Made by a program: the position numbers and the translations under genes. Positions 1 to 8,501 of a DNA stretch of 64,000 nt are shown here, one piece after another. The stretch spans positions 2,790,001 through 2,854,000 of the forward strand of contig NZ_CP084951.1 in NCBI RefSeq assembly GCF_022788655.1. Reading direction: 5' to 3'. The first letter of the stretch is position 1. The number at the start of each line of letters is the position of its first letter. This stretch comes from Sulfitobacter indolifex (lineage in GTDB: Bacteria > Pseudomonadota > Alphaproteobacteria > Rhodobacterales > Rhodobacteraceae). The notes beneath the pieces are model-generated. The model was not told the DNA's origin and did no database searches. It saw nothing but the letters and a program-made list of their open reading frames with translations.

Positions 1-1794
1 CAACTCGGCCGGACGGTCGAGCGGGTCGGACATATAGACGATCTCGCCACCTTCGCTGACCTGATCGGGGCTGTCGGCGGGGGCCTTGTCGGTCTTTTCC
101 GAGGACACGCTCAACACCGAGCCGGTCACGTCGTTTGGACGGTAGGTGGTGCAGCCTTTGCAGCCCATGTCCCACGCCTGCATGTAGACGTCCTTGAAGT
201 CGTCAAAGGAGATGTCTTCGGGGCAGTTGATGGTCTTGGAGATCGAGCTGTCGATCCATTTCTGCGCGGCGGCCTGCATCTTGACGTGGTCGGCGGGCGG
301 CAGGGTCTGGGCGTTGACGAAGTAGTCGGGCAGCGGTGTGTCGCCCTTCAACTCGCGCCACATCTGCACGGCGTAATCGACAACTTCTTCCTCGGTCCGG
401 CTACCGTCTTTTTGCAGCACCTTGCGGGTATAGGCATAGGCAAAGACCGGCTCGATCCCCGAAGACACATTGCCCGCATAGAGGCTGATCGTGCCGGTGG
501 GCGCGATGGAGGTCAGCAGCGCATTGCGGATGCCGTGCTCGCGGATCGCGTCGCGCACATCGTCGTCCATCTGCTGCATGGTGCCAGAGGCGAGGAATTT
601 CTCGGCGTCAAACAGCGGGAAGGCACCCTTCTCTTTGGCGAGGTCCACCGACGCCAGATAGGCAGCGCGGGCGATGGCCTTCAGCCAGCTTTCGGTTTGG
701 GCCGCAGCCTCATCGCTGCCATAGCGCAGGCCGACCATCAGCAGGGCGTCGGCCAAGCCGGTGACACCAAGGCCGATGCGACGTTTGTTCTGCGCCTCAT
801 TCGCCTGCTCGGGCAGCGGGAAATTCGACACGTCGACGACGTTGTCCATCATCCGCACAGCGGTGGCGACAAGCTCGCTCATCGCGTCTTGATCAAGATG
901 GGCGGCCTCATCGAAAGGCTGTGCCACAAGACGCGCGAGGTTGATCGAGCCCAAGAGGCACGCACCATAAGGCGGCAGCGGCTGCTCGCCGCAAGGGTTC
1001 GTGGCGGCGATCGTCTCGCAATAGTTCAGGTTGTTCGCAGCGTTAATGCGATCGATGAAAATCACACCCGGCTCGGCATAGGAATAGGTCGCCTGCATGA
1101 TGTTGTTCCACAGGTCACGCGCTTGCACGGTCTTGTAGACTTTGCCACCGAAAAGCAGATCCCACGAGCCGTCGGCCTTCACGGCCTCCATGAAGGGGTC
1201 AGTGACCAGCACGGACATGTTGAACATGCGCAGGCGCGCCGGGTCAGACTTGGCGGTGATGAAGTCTTCGACATCTGGGTGATCGCAACGCATTGTCGCC
1301 ATCATCGCGCCGCGGCGGCTGCCTGCGGACATGATCGTGCGGCACATCGCGTCCCAGACATCCATGAACGACAGCGGGCCAGAGGCATCCGCCGACACGC
1401 CCAGCACATCCGCGCCACGGGGCCGGATGGTGGAGAAGTCATAACCGATCCCCCCGCCCTGCTGCATGGTAAGTGCTGCCTCTTTCAGCATGTCGAAAAT
1501 GCCCGACATGCTGTCAGGCACGGTGCCCATGACAAAGCAGTTAAACAGCGTCACACGGCGCGCGGTGCCAGCACCTGCGGTGATCCGGCCAGCGGGGAGG
1601 TATTTGAAATCTTCCAGCGCGCCGAAGAATTTGTCTTCCCAACCGTCGGCATCCGATTCGACCTGCGCGAGGTCACGCGCGATGCGGCGCCAGGTGTCTT
1701 CCACGGTGACGTCTTTCGCGGTGCCATCAGCCCCTTTAAAACGGTATTTCATATCCCAGATTTGTTCGGCGATCGGGGCAGTAAAGCGGGACAT
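1..1794 (-). CDS. nrdJ: Vitamin B12-dependent (class II) ribonucleotide reductase, 5' part
   Basis: Reduces ribonucleotides to deoxyribonucleotides using adenosylcobalamin to generate the active-site thiyl radical, so it works with or without oxygen. The reading frame is open to the left window edge, leaving about 598 N-terminal residues; the family is usually much longer in this lineage, so the C-terminal half lies outside. Start is the ATG at 1794 (MSRFTAPIAEQIWDMKY). Visible hallmarks are the early cysteine in TLFNCFVMG (about residue 86), a GGGIGYDFS loop, and NPCGEQPLPPYGAC (about 266), which carries the radical cysteine. The 5' region to the divergent DUF1489 gene is about 200 bases and shows no cobalamin riboswitch that I can recognise. 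Confidence 0.95.
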   Translation of the reverse strand, partial: MSRFTAPIAEQIWDMKYRFKGADGTAKDVTVEDTWRRIARDLAQVESDADGWEDKFFGALEDFKYLPAGRITAGAGTARRVTLFNCFVMGTVPDSMSGIFDMLKEAALTMQQGGGIGYDFSTIRPRGADVLGVSADASGPLSFMDVWDAMCRTIMSAGSRRGAMMATMRCDHPDVEDFITAKSDPARLRMFNMSVLVTDPFMEAVKADGSWDLLFGGKVYKTVQARDLWNNIMQATYSYAEPGVIFIDRINAANNLNYCETIAATNPCGEQPLPPYGACLLGSINLARLVAQPFDEAAHLDQDAMSELVATAVRMMDNVVDVSNFPLPEQANEAQNKRRIGLGVTGLADALLMVGLRYGSDEAAAQTESWLKAIARAAYLASVDLAKEKGAFPLFDAEKFLASGTMQQMDDDVRDAIREHGIRNALLTSIAPTGTISLYAGNVSSGIEPVFAYAYTRKVLQKDGSRTEEEVVDYAVQMWRELKGDTPLPDYFVNAQTLPPADHVKMQAAAQKWIDSSISKTINCPEDISFDDFKDVYMQAWDMGCKGCTTYRPNDVTGSVLSVSSEKTDKAPADSPDQVSEGGEIVYMSDPLDRPAEL

Positions 1795-1994
1795 ACAATG
1801 GTTCCTTTGAGTCGTGAGGCAGCACGAATGCGACTTAAGAGGCGGCATCGATACTACATGGCGGGCAGATTTCTCAACGGCCAAATCGCATTTTGGTGAG
1901 AAATTATTCCTGAGTGTACCACAATACCTTGCTAGCTCCGAGGGCAGAACTACTATATAAAGGCTCATTCTCGGGCAACGGTGCGGGGGAACTT

Positions 1995-2426
1995 TTGGAT
2001 AACTACATCAATCTAATCAAACTTTCGGTCGGCACCGAGTGCGTCGAGAGCCTCGCCAAATGGCAGGCGCGCAAGGACGTGCGGACGAAAGACGGTCTGC
2101 CGCGCCATGTGACCCGCATGTGGCCCAAGCGCGAGGCCGAGATTCTCAACGGCGGATCAATCTATTGGGTCATCAAAGGGGTGATTCAGGCCCGGCAGCG
2201 CATTGTCCGGCTAGAGGAAATCACCCGCGCCGATGGCATCCGCCGCTGCGCCATCGTGCTCGACCCCGAGATCATCCGCACCCAAGGCAGCCAGCGCCGC
2301 GCGTTCCAAGGCTGGCGCTACCTTGCGCCAGAGGACGCGCCGCCCGATCTGCCCGAAGGCCGCGAAGACGAGACTGAGCTGCCGGTGGAACTGAACCGGG
2401 CGCTGGCCGAGATTGGCGTGCTCTGA
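1995..2426 (+). CDS. DUF1489 family protein
   Basis: A 143-residue cytosolic protein of the alphaproteobacterial DUF1489 family, function unknown. Family features seen: N-terminal NYINLIKLSVG, GLPRHVTRMWPKR, an INxGSIYWVIKG-like segment and a C-terminal GWRYL. The reading frame extends back to an ATG at 1914, but conservation begins only at DNYINLIKL. The TTG at 1995, preceded by GGGGA at 1986-1990, is therefore the more likely start; the extra N-terminal residues do not look family-like. It is divergent from nrdJ and convergent with the acyl-CoA ligase gene. No membrane segment or signal peptide. Confidence 0.82.
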   Translation: MDNYINLIKLSVGTECVESLAKWQARKDVRTKDGLPRHVTRMWPKREAEILNGGSIYWVIKGVIQARQRIVRLEEITRADGIRRCAIVLDPEIIRTQGSQRRAFQGWRYLAPEDAPPDLPEGREDETELPVELNRALAEIGVL

Positions 2427-2432
2427 GACCGA

Positions 2433-4250
2433 TCACGTATAAAGCGCGTCAATTTCCCCGGCATAGACCTCATAGACCTTGGCGCGGCGCACCTTCATTG
2501 TCGCCGTCACCTCGCCATCGTCATGGTCCAATTCCTTGCGCATCAGCCAGACCTTCTTGACCTGCTCGACCCGCGCAAGATCGCGGTTGTGGCGGGCCAC
2601 TTCAGCGTCGATCAGCTCCTGCACCTTCGGATGCTCGGCCAACGAGCGGAAGGTGGTATAAGCGATCCCCTGCCCTTCGGCCCATAGCCGCACAGTGTCC
2701 ATGTCGATCTGCACCAGTGCCGTGACATAGGGCCGCTTGTCAGCCACCGCGATGACTTCCTTGATAAAGGGGCTCGCCTTGATGACATTCTCGATATGCG
2801 CAGGTGCGAGGTTCTTGCCCGCTGCGTTGATCATGATGTCTTTCTTGCGGTCGATGAGGGTGATTGAGCCGTCGGCCTCCTCCCGCCCCACGTCGCCGGT
2901 GTGCAGCCAGCCATCCTGAATGGTCTCGGCAGTGGCTTTGGGGTTTTTGTAATAACCTTTGAAGATCGTCCCACCCGTGAACAGCACCTCACCATCTTCG
3001 GCAATCTTTGTGCGCACACCGCTCACGGGGAAACCAATGCGCCCGTCACATTGCCCCCAAGAGCGCTGGATCGTCCCCACGCCAGAGGTCTCGGACATGC
3101 CCCATGCTTCGCGGATATTGACCCCAATGCCGCGCATAAAGCCCAAAAGCTCGGCACTGATCGGCGCAGCGGCAGAGATCGCAAATGTCGTCCGCCCCAG
3201 CCCCAGATAACTGCGGATATGGCGGTAAACGAGCGTGTCCCAAAAGGCATGGGCCATCCGGTCCCCCGCGCTCCATTTGTCGCGCCGGATCATCCCGCGC
3301 CGCTGCGCGCCCTTGAGCGCCATCAGTGTCATCGGCCCCTTGAGCCGCCCCGCCGTCTGCGCCTGCACCAAAACGCCCGCCTGCATCTTTTCCCAAATGC
3401 GCGGCACGCCGAAAAATACCTGAGGCGCCACTTCGCGTAGATCCAACGTGATGGTCCGGAGGCTCTCGCCAAAATTCATCACGAACTGCTGCGACAACCC
3501 GTTAATCACCGTCACTGCCTGTTCGGCGATGTGACACAGCGGCAGGTAACTCAACACGTCCGTCCCCGGCGGGTACTCTCCAAAGACATCCCGCGCCACG
3601 CCAACGCCCGCGTGAATGTTGCCATAGGAAATCTCAGCCGCCTTTGGCAGCCCGGTCGAGCCGGAGGTAAAGACCATCATCGCGGTGTCATCCGGCTTGA
3701 TCCCCGCCTGACGCGCCCGCAGGTCGTCATTGAGTTCAGCAATCCGCGCCCGGCCCCGTGCGAGCAGATCATCGAAGCTGATAAGCCCCAATAGGTCTTC
3801 GCCCCGCGTGCCTTTGGGGTTGAAGATCACCAATTGTTTAAGCTGCGGCACCCGCCCGTCCAGCTCCTTGATTTTATCCAACTGCTCCTGATCTTCGATA
3901 AACAGCACAGTGGTATCCGAGGCATTCACCAGATGCTCCAACTCCGCTGCGGGGCTTGTGGGGTACATGCCCACCACAACCCCTGCTGCCGCGTTGATGC
4001 CGAACTGCGCCTGCACCCACTCACTGCGGTTTTCGCTCAGGATGCCGACATGGCCACCCGGCGCCAGCCCCAGATCGACCAGCCCGGCGGCTGTGGCCTG
4101 CATGATCTCCTGCAGCCCCGCCCAGGTGATCTCATTCCAGATGCCGAATTCTTTTTGCCGCATCGCCACGCCCGTGGGCCGGTTGCTGGCATGGTTGTGC
4201 ACCATGCGCACCAGCGGTGCGAAATCGCCTTTGAACTCATCAAATGCCAT
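2433..4250 (-). CDS. AMP-dependent long-chain acyl-CoA synthetase-like ligase
   Basis: 605-residue ANL-superfamily ligase that activates a carboxylic acid as acyl-AMP and transfers it to CoA. The phosphate-binding loop is VFTSGSTGLPKAAE (about 192-205). The AMP-binding region contains EAWGMSETSG, and the C-terminal hinge reads GWLHTGDVG ... LIDRKKDIMINAAGKN. It is the last gene of the branched-chain-type ABC operon, starting 12 bases after the LivF-like ATPase. That position suggests the imported acid is trapped as its CoA thioester. FadD15-like fatty acid ligases are the nearest family, but with this transporter the substrate could equally be an aromatic or branched acid. Confidence 0.9.
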   Translation of the reverse strand: MAFDEFKGDFAPLVRMVHNHASNRPTGVAMRQKEFGIWNEITWAGLQEIMQATAAGLVDLGLAPGGHVGILSENRSEWVQAQFGINAAAGVVVGMYPTSPAAELEHLVNASDTTVLFIEDQEQLDKIKELDGRVPQLKQLVIFNPKGTRGEDLLGLISFDDLLARGRARIAELNDDLRARQAGIKPDDTAMMVFTSGSTGLPKAAEISYGNIHAGVGVARDVFGEYPPGTDVLSYLPLCHIAEQAVTVINGLSQQFVMNFGESLRTITLDLREVAPQVFFGVPRIWEKMQAGVLVQAQTAGRLKGPMTLMALKGAQRRGMIRRDKWSAGDRMAHAFWDTLVYRHIRSYLGLGRTTFAISAAAPISAELLGFMRGIGVNIREAWGMSETSGVGTIQRSWGQCDGRIGFPVSGVRTKIAEDGEVLFTGGTIFKGYYKNPKATAETIQDGWLHTGDVGREEADGSITLIDRKKDIMINAAGKNLAPAHIENVIKASPFIKEVIAVADKRPYVTALVQIDMDTVRLWAEGQGIAYTTFRSLAEHPKVQELIDAEVARHNRDLARVEQVKKVWLMRKELDHDDGEVTATMKVRRAKVYEVYAGEIDALYT

Positions 4251-4261
4251 CTGCGGTCTCC

Positions 4262-5056
4262 TTAGCTGAGCCAGCGTTTGCGGCGTTTGTAATGCTTCAC
4301 ATCGCGGAAGGACTGCCGCTCGCCCCCCTCCTCCCCCATGCCGAGGTAGAAGGACTGGATATCCTTGTCGCCACGCAGCTTGGCCACATCGCCTTCCATG
4401 ACGATCTGACCGCTTTCCATGATGTAGCCGTAGTCGGCGACCGAAAAGGCCACGCCCGCGTTCTGTTCGACCAACAGGATCGCCGTGCCGTCCTCTTGGT
4501 TAAGCCGCTTGATCGTGTCAAAAATCTCGGCCACCACCTTGGGCGCAAGGCCCAGCGATGGCTCATCCATCAAGATCAATTCAGGCCGCGCAATCATCGC
4601 TCGGCCAAAGGCTAGCATCTGTTGCTCCCCGCCCGACAGGTAGCCCGCAATCTGGCGGCGCCGTTCTTTCAGCCGGGGAAAGAACGCGTAAACCTTATCA
4701 TAGTCGGGCTTCGCCTTGCGCTGATCCAGCGCATAAGACGCGGCGATCAGGTTGTCCTCCACCGTCATCTCGCTGAAAATCCGCCGCCCCTCGCGCACAT
4801 GGAACAGCCCTTGCTGCACCAGACGGTCAGGCTGGATCGTCATGATCGACTGGCCCTTAAATGAAATCCGTCCCTCGCCCACCTCGCCATTCTCAAGTGC
4901 CAGCAGGTTGCTGGCCGCCTTGAGCGTCGTCGTCTTACCCGCGCCATTGGTGCCCAAAAGCGTGACGATCTTGCCGTCCGGCACTTCCAAAGACAGCCCG
5001 CGCAGCGCTTGCACCGTGTGATGATAGGTCACTTCGATGTTCTCGATGGTCAGCAC
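4262..5056 (-). CDS. Branched-chain-type ABC transporter ATP-binding protein (LivF-like)
   Basis: 264-residue cytosolic ATPase driving a HAAT-family importer. Walker A is GTNGAGKTT, the ABC signature LSGGEQQM, and Walker B ELILMDEPSLGL, followed by the LivF-type LVEQNAGVAFSVADYGYIMESG. The start is the GTG at 5056 (MLTIENIEVTYHH), preceded by an AAGGA site. The longer frame reaching 5179 would run back into the binding-protein gene and adds unrelated sequence. It sits 64 bases after the binding protein and 12 bases before the ligase in one minus-strand operon. The C-terminal tail is long and basic (KHYKRRKRWLS). Confidence 0.92.
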   Translation of the reverse strand: MLTIENIEVTYHHTVQALRGLSLEVPDGKIVTLLGTNGAGKTTTLKAASNLLALENGEVGEGRISFKGQSIMTIQPDRLVQQGLFHVREGRRIFSEMTVEDNLIAASYALDQRKAKPDYDKVYAFFPRLKERRRQIAGYLSGGEQQMLAFGRAMIARPELILMDEPSLGLAPKVVAEIFDTIKRLNQEDGTAILLVEQNAGVAFSVADYGYIMESGQIVMEGDVAKLRGDKDIQSFYLGMGEEGGERQSFRDVKHYKRRKRWLS

Positions 5057-5120
5057 GGGCGCTTCCTTTTCCGGCCAAAACGGGGGGGGGAATCCGGGGG
5101 CTATACCCCCGGACGTTTGC

Positions 5121-6329
5121 TTAAACGGTGAACCAATCCGATTTCGGCGTGAACAGCCCATCTTCGGGGTTGTAGCCATAAACGCGGCCCGTCCCGATCG
5201 CGTTGTTCTCCATGCTCACCGGCCCACCAAAGAAGCCGCCCGAATCCCAATCAGAGATATTCGCGAGGTTCTCGGCGATGTTGTCGGCGGTCAGTTCTTG
5301 GCCGGCTTCGGCGGTATCGCGGAAGGCCTTCATGGCAATCTCTAGCCCGCACATGGTCTGGATCGCCCATGTCGACATGTAGTTCTCCAAGGGCGTGCCT
5401 GCGAACATCGTCTTGCTAAGCTCTGCGTACTGCTGGTAGCGCGGCGCGTCTTCGCGGTCATAAAAGTAGCGGTAGGGCATGACACCCTCGTAACCGGCAA
5501 GGAACGGCCCCGCCTCGGCGGTGATCCGGTCAGCGATCAGCTTTTCCATGCCCCAGAAGGTGCCCTTGAACTTGACCGGCAGGCCAAACTGCCGCGCGCC
5601 GCCGATAAGCTGTGGCCAAACGCCGGTGACATAGCCCTGCAAGATGCAGTGATCCGCGCCCGATTGCGCCAGTTTGGTGACGTGCGTGGGGATGTCCGCC
5701 CCCTCGGCCTTGGTGCTTTCCTCCAACACGACTTCCAGCCCCAGCTCTTCGGCCCGTTTGCGGCCATGCTCGATCGGGTCGCGGCCAAACTCGGTGTTGG
5801 AGAAGATGAAGGCGACCTTTTGCCCGCCTTCGTTCTTGATGTTTTGCAGCAGGATATCGAACTGGCTCTGATAGGTCGGGCCGCTGAGATACTGGTAGGG
5901 ATGCGTCGCGGGATCGGCCAACTCGGAAGCAAATGAAGTGGAGCCCATGATCCGCGCGTTCTCGCCCTTCAACTCAGGCGCGATCAGCTTCATCGCGCCG
6001 GTGCTGTCGGCAAAATAGCCGATCATGTTTTTACCTTCGGACGCCAGCGCACGCTGGTAGTTGTTCAGCGCGTTCTGCGGCACATAGCCGGAATCTTCGG
6101 TCACGAAACGAATGGGCGTCCCCGCGATGCCGCCCTCGTCATTGAAGAGTTTCGCGGCCATGGCAAAGGCGGGCGCAACCAACTGGCCTGCTGTGGCAAA
6201 GGGGCCGGTCAGCGGCAGTGACGCCCCCAACACATATTCTTTTGGCTGCGCACGCAGGATCATCGGCATGCCAATGGCCGCTGTGGCAGCAGCAGTGGTA
6301 GCGAGGAAGGATCGGCGGTTCATTGTCAT
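5121..6329 (-). CDS. Branched-chain-type ABC transporter substrate-binding protein
   Basis: 402-residue periplasmic type I binding protein (Leu/Ile/Val-binding family). The N-terminus has a twin-arginine-like signal, MNRRSFLATTAAATAAIGMP, with likely cleavage after LRA. The mature part begins KEYVLGASLPLTGPFATAG, the typical first strand and loop of the family. Start may be the ATG at 6329 or the one two codons later (6323); both follow AGGGAGA. Neighbours are the LivM-like permease upstream and the LivF-like ATPase downstream. The substrate is probably not an ordinary branched-chain amino acid, because the operon ends with an acyl-CoA ligase. Confidence 0.92.
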   Translation of the reverse strand: MTMNRRSFLATTAAATAAIGMPMILRAQPKEYVLGASLPLTGPFATAGQLVAPAFAMAAKLFNDEGGIAGTPIRFVTEDSGYVPQNALNNYQRALASEGKNMIGYFADSTGAMKLIAPELKGENARIMGSTSFASELADPATHPYQYLSGPTYQSQFDILLQNIKNEGGQKVAFIFSNTEFGRDPIEHGRKRAEELGLEVVLEESTKAEGADIPTHVTKLAQSGADHCILQGYVTGVWPQLIGGARQFGLPVKFKGTFWGMEKLIADRITAEAGPFLAGYEGVMPYRYFYDREDAPRYQQYAELSKTMFAGTPLENYMSTWAIQTMCGLEIAMKAFRDTAEAGQELTADNIAENLANISDWDSGGFFGGPVSMENNAIGTGRVYGYNPEDGLFTPKSDWFTV

Positions 6330-6359
6330 CTGTCTTCTCCCTAAAGTGGCCTGTTGTTG

Positions 6360-7430
6360 TTATCCGCGCGCAAAGGGCCATCTGTTTGCTGCGCGTAATA
6401 TGCGGTCTACGATCTGGTTAATGCCAAGCGGTTCTTTCAGCAGGAACAGCACCAGCAGCACGCCAAAGGCGATTTGCTGCAATGGCGCACGCAGTTGCCC
6501 GGCCCCGGCGCTGTCGCCCGCCAGCGCACCAAAGAGCACCTTGATCAGCTCCGGCACCAACACGACGATGATAACGCCAAACACCGGACCCATCGTGCGC
6601 CCCATGCCGCCGATAATCAGCGCCGCCACGAGGTTTAGCGACAGCGCCAGTTCAAACTGCTCAGGCAGAATGCGCGCGTAGAAATAAGCGAACAGCGCCC
6701 CCGCCAGCCCGCAATAGGCGGCGGAAAGGGCAAAGCTCATCAACTTGTAGCGCAGCAGCGAAATGCCGAGGATTTCGGCAGAGTAATCCCGGTCACGAAT
6801 GGCGATGAAGGCGCGCCCAATGCGGGTGCGGATCAGGTTCTGTGCGGCCAGAAGCGAGACGAGGCCCACCACCGCAATCAGCCCGAACATCTCGCGCTTG
6901 GTGTCCAACTCCCAGCCCAGCAAGTTCGGCACATTGGTATTGATCCCGACCATGCCGCCGGTCCAAGGCGCAAAGAGGTCTTCTTCGATCAAGAATATCA
7001 CGATGAAGTTCGCCGCCAGCGTTGCCACGGCAAGATAAAGCCCTTTGACCCGCAAGCTCGGCAGCCCGACCAACACCCCCACCGCAGCGGCCAGTGCCAC
7101 AGCCAGTGGTACTGAGATGAAAGGCATCAGCCCCGCCGGGATCACCCCGGCCCCGAGGTTGCCAAAGATCGTCACCGCATAGGCGCCGATGGCCACAAAT
7201 GCGCCGTGGCCCAGCGACACGAGCCCGGTATATCCGGTCAGAATATTAATCCCCACCACCGCGATCAGCAGGATGCCCATCTGACTGGCGATCAGGATTA
7301 AGTAATCGTTGCCAAAGGCCGTAAACAGCGCCAGCGCCACAATCGTCGCATAGACGAACGCCTGCTTGTAGCGGTTGTTCAGCACCCGCTCATCGGCGGC
7401 GTAGGTTGATTTGAGGTTCGCGTTAATCAT
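6360..7430 (-). CDS. Branched-chain-type ABC transporter permease (LivM-like)
   Basis: 356-residue inner-membrane permease with about eight to ten hydrophobic segments. It carries the family signature GYTGLVSLGHGAFVAIGAY (about residues 66-84) and the cytoplasmic loop GRAFIAIRDRDYSAEILGI, which contacts the ATPases. It overlaps the end of the LivH-like gene by four bases, indicating translational coupling, and is followed after 30 bases by the binding protein. The N-terminus is hydrophilic, as in other LivM proteins. Confidence 0.92.
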   Translation of the reverse strand: MINANLKSTYAADERVLNNRYKQAFVYATIVALALFTAFGNDYLILIASQMGILLIAVVGINILTGYTGLVSLGHGAFVAIGAYAVTIFGNLGAGVIPAGLMPFISVPLAVALAAAVGVLVGLPSLRVKGLYLAVATLAANFIVIFLIEEDLFAPWTGGMVGINTNVPNLLGWELDTKREMFGLIAVVGLVSLLAAQNLIRTRIGRAFIAIRDRDYSAEILGISLLRYKLMSFALSAAYCGLAGALFAYFYARILPEQFELALSLNLVAALIIGGMGRTMGPVFGVIIVVLVPELIKVLFGALAGDSAGAGQLRAPLQQIAFGVLLVLFLLKEPLGINQIVDRILRAANRWPFARG

Positions 7431-8431
7431 ATCCGCTCAACCTCTTTTTGGCCCATTAACCCATGTGGCCGCCAAACCAGCACCACCAGCACGGTGACAT
7501 AAGGCACGATCTCGGCCCAGCCGCCGCCCATCTTCCACTGGGTCATCGCCTCAAGCACGCCGACAACCATCGCCGCGATCAGCACGCCCACATAGCTATC
7601 AAGCCCGCCCATCAACACGATCGCCAGCACCGAGAAGCCGAAAAGCCCGAGGCTGGGGGAAATGCCGTTGCGCGTGGCCAAAATCGCCCCGGCGATAGCG
7701 CCTGTCGTACTGGCCAAGACCCACGCCCGCGAGAAGACTTTGGGCACCGAAATGCCCATCGAATAGGCGGTCGACTGATCCTCTGCCGTGGCGCGAATGG
7801 CGATGCCGCCCTTGGTGAATTTCACAAAAGCCACAATGCCGCCGAACAGCAGCAGTGCCACAAACATGTTCACCAAGTCGGTCCCAAAGAGGAAGATCAT
7901 CGTCCCAAAAAGTTCAAACCGGATCGGCATATTGGGCGCGATATAGGGCACGCTCGCCGCATCCGCCGTCCAGATCAACTGTGCAGCACCCGAGAGGATC
8001 GAGATCAGCCCCACCGTCACCATAATCATCGCAAAGATCGACTGGCCCATCAGCGGTCGCATGAGCACCCGTTCAATGATCCGCCCCAGAATGGCGTTGC
8101 AGATCAACGCACCCAACAATCCCAACACGATACGCGGCAGGTTCGCCACCCAGTCCAGAACCGCTGCCACGGGCGAAAACATCGGCAATTCGCCCCGCAT
8201 CTCGACCATCCAGCCCGGTTGCCAGGAGGCCAGCCAAGCAGGCGCCCAAGGTTGACCCGGCACAATCACCGCGAAGGTGAAATAGAAATAGGCCCCGAAC
8301 ATGATTAGGTAGCCGTGGGCGAAGTTGACCACCTTTGTGGCCTTGTAAACGCTGACGATCCCGACGGCGATCAGCGCATATATCGCCCCTGCCATCAGCC
8401 CGTTGATCGCAAATTGAACAAACTGCCCCAT
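7427..8431 (-). CDS. Branched-chain-type ABC transporter permease (LivH-like)
   Basis: 334-residue inner-membrane permease, partner of the LivM-like protein. The N-terminus FAINGLMAGAIYALIAVGIV and the following VVNFAHGYLIMFGAY are typical of LivH. The coupling-helix region reads GIAIRATAEDQSTAYSMGI. Start ATG at 8431 has GGGGAGG seven to eight bases upstream. The 70-base gap to livG upstream holds two perfect palindromes (annotated separately). Confidence 0.92.
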   Translation of the reverse strand: MGQFVQFAINGLMAGAIYALIAVGIVSVYKATKVVNFAHGYLIMFGAYFYFTFAVIVPGQPWAPAWLASWQPGWMVEMRGELPMFSPVAAVLDWVANLPRIVLGLLGALICNAILGRIIERVLMRPLMGQSIFAMIMVTVGLISILSGAAQLIWTADAASVPYIAPNMPIRFELFGTMIFLFGTDLVNMFVALLLFGGIVAFVKFTKGGIAIRATAEDQSTAYSMGISVPKVFSRAWVLASTTGAIAGAILATRNGISPSLGLFGFSVLAIVLMGGLDSYVGVLIAAMVVGVLEAMTQWKMGGGWAEIVPYVTVLVVLVWRPHGLMGQKEVERI

Positions 8432-8455
8432 TAGAACGCCTCCCCGTGCCGGATC

Positions 8456-8478
8456 CCGGAATTTTCAAAAAATTCCGG
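8456..8478. repeat. Perfect palindrome, 10-bp stem with 3-base loop (livG-livH gap)
   Basis: CCGGAATTTT, loop CAA, AAAATTCCGG. In minus-strand mRNA it forms a strong hairpin about 25 bases before the livH ribosome-binding site. A second palindrome lies 3 bases away. It may protect or terminate part of the transcript, or be an interspersed repeat. No functional proof. Confidence 0.6.
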
Positions 8479-8481
8479 CCC

Positions 8482-8500
8482 GATTTCTTTGAAAGAAATC
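8482..8500. repeat. Perfect palindrome, 9-bp arms around one base (livG-livH gap)
   Basis: GATTTCTTT, G, AAAGAAATC, immediately after the livG stop codon on the minus strand. With the neighbouring palindrome it fills most of the livG-livH space. As RNA it would fold as an 8-bp stem with a 3-base loop. Confidence 0.6.
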
Positions 8501-8501
8501 G

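Noticed and set aside
286..1899. 537-codon plus-strand frame
   Set aside because: Antisense shadow of nrdJ, whose minus-strand protein has clear family motifs throughout; the plus-strand translation is His/Arg-rich with no family.
1795..1994. Cobalamin riboswitch before nrdJ
   Set aside because: The gap is short and no B12-box-like sequence or multi-stem structure could be recognised.
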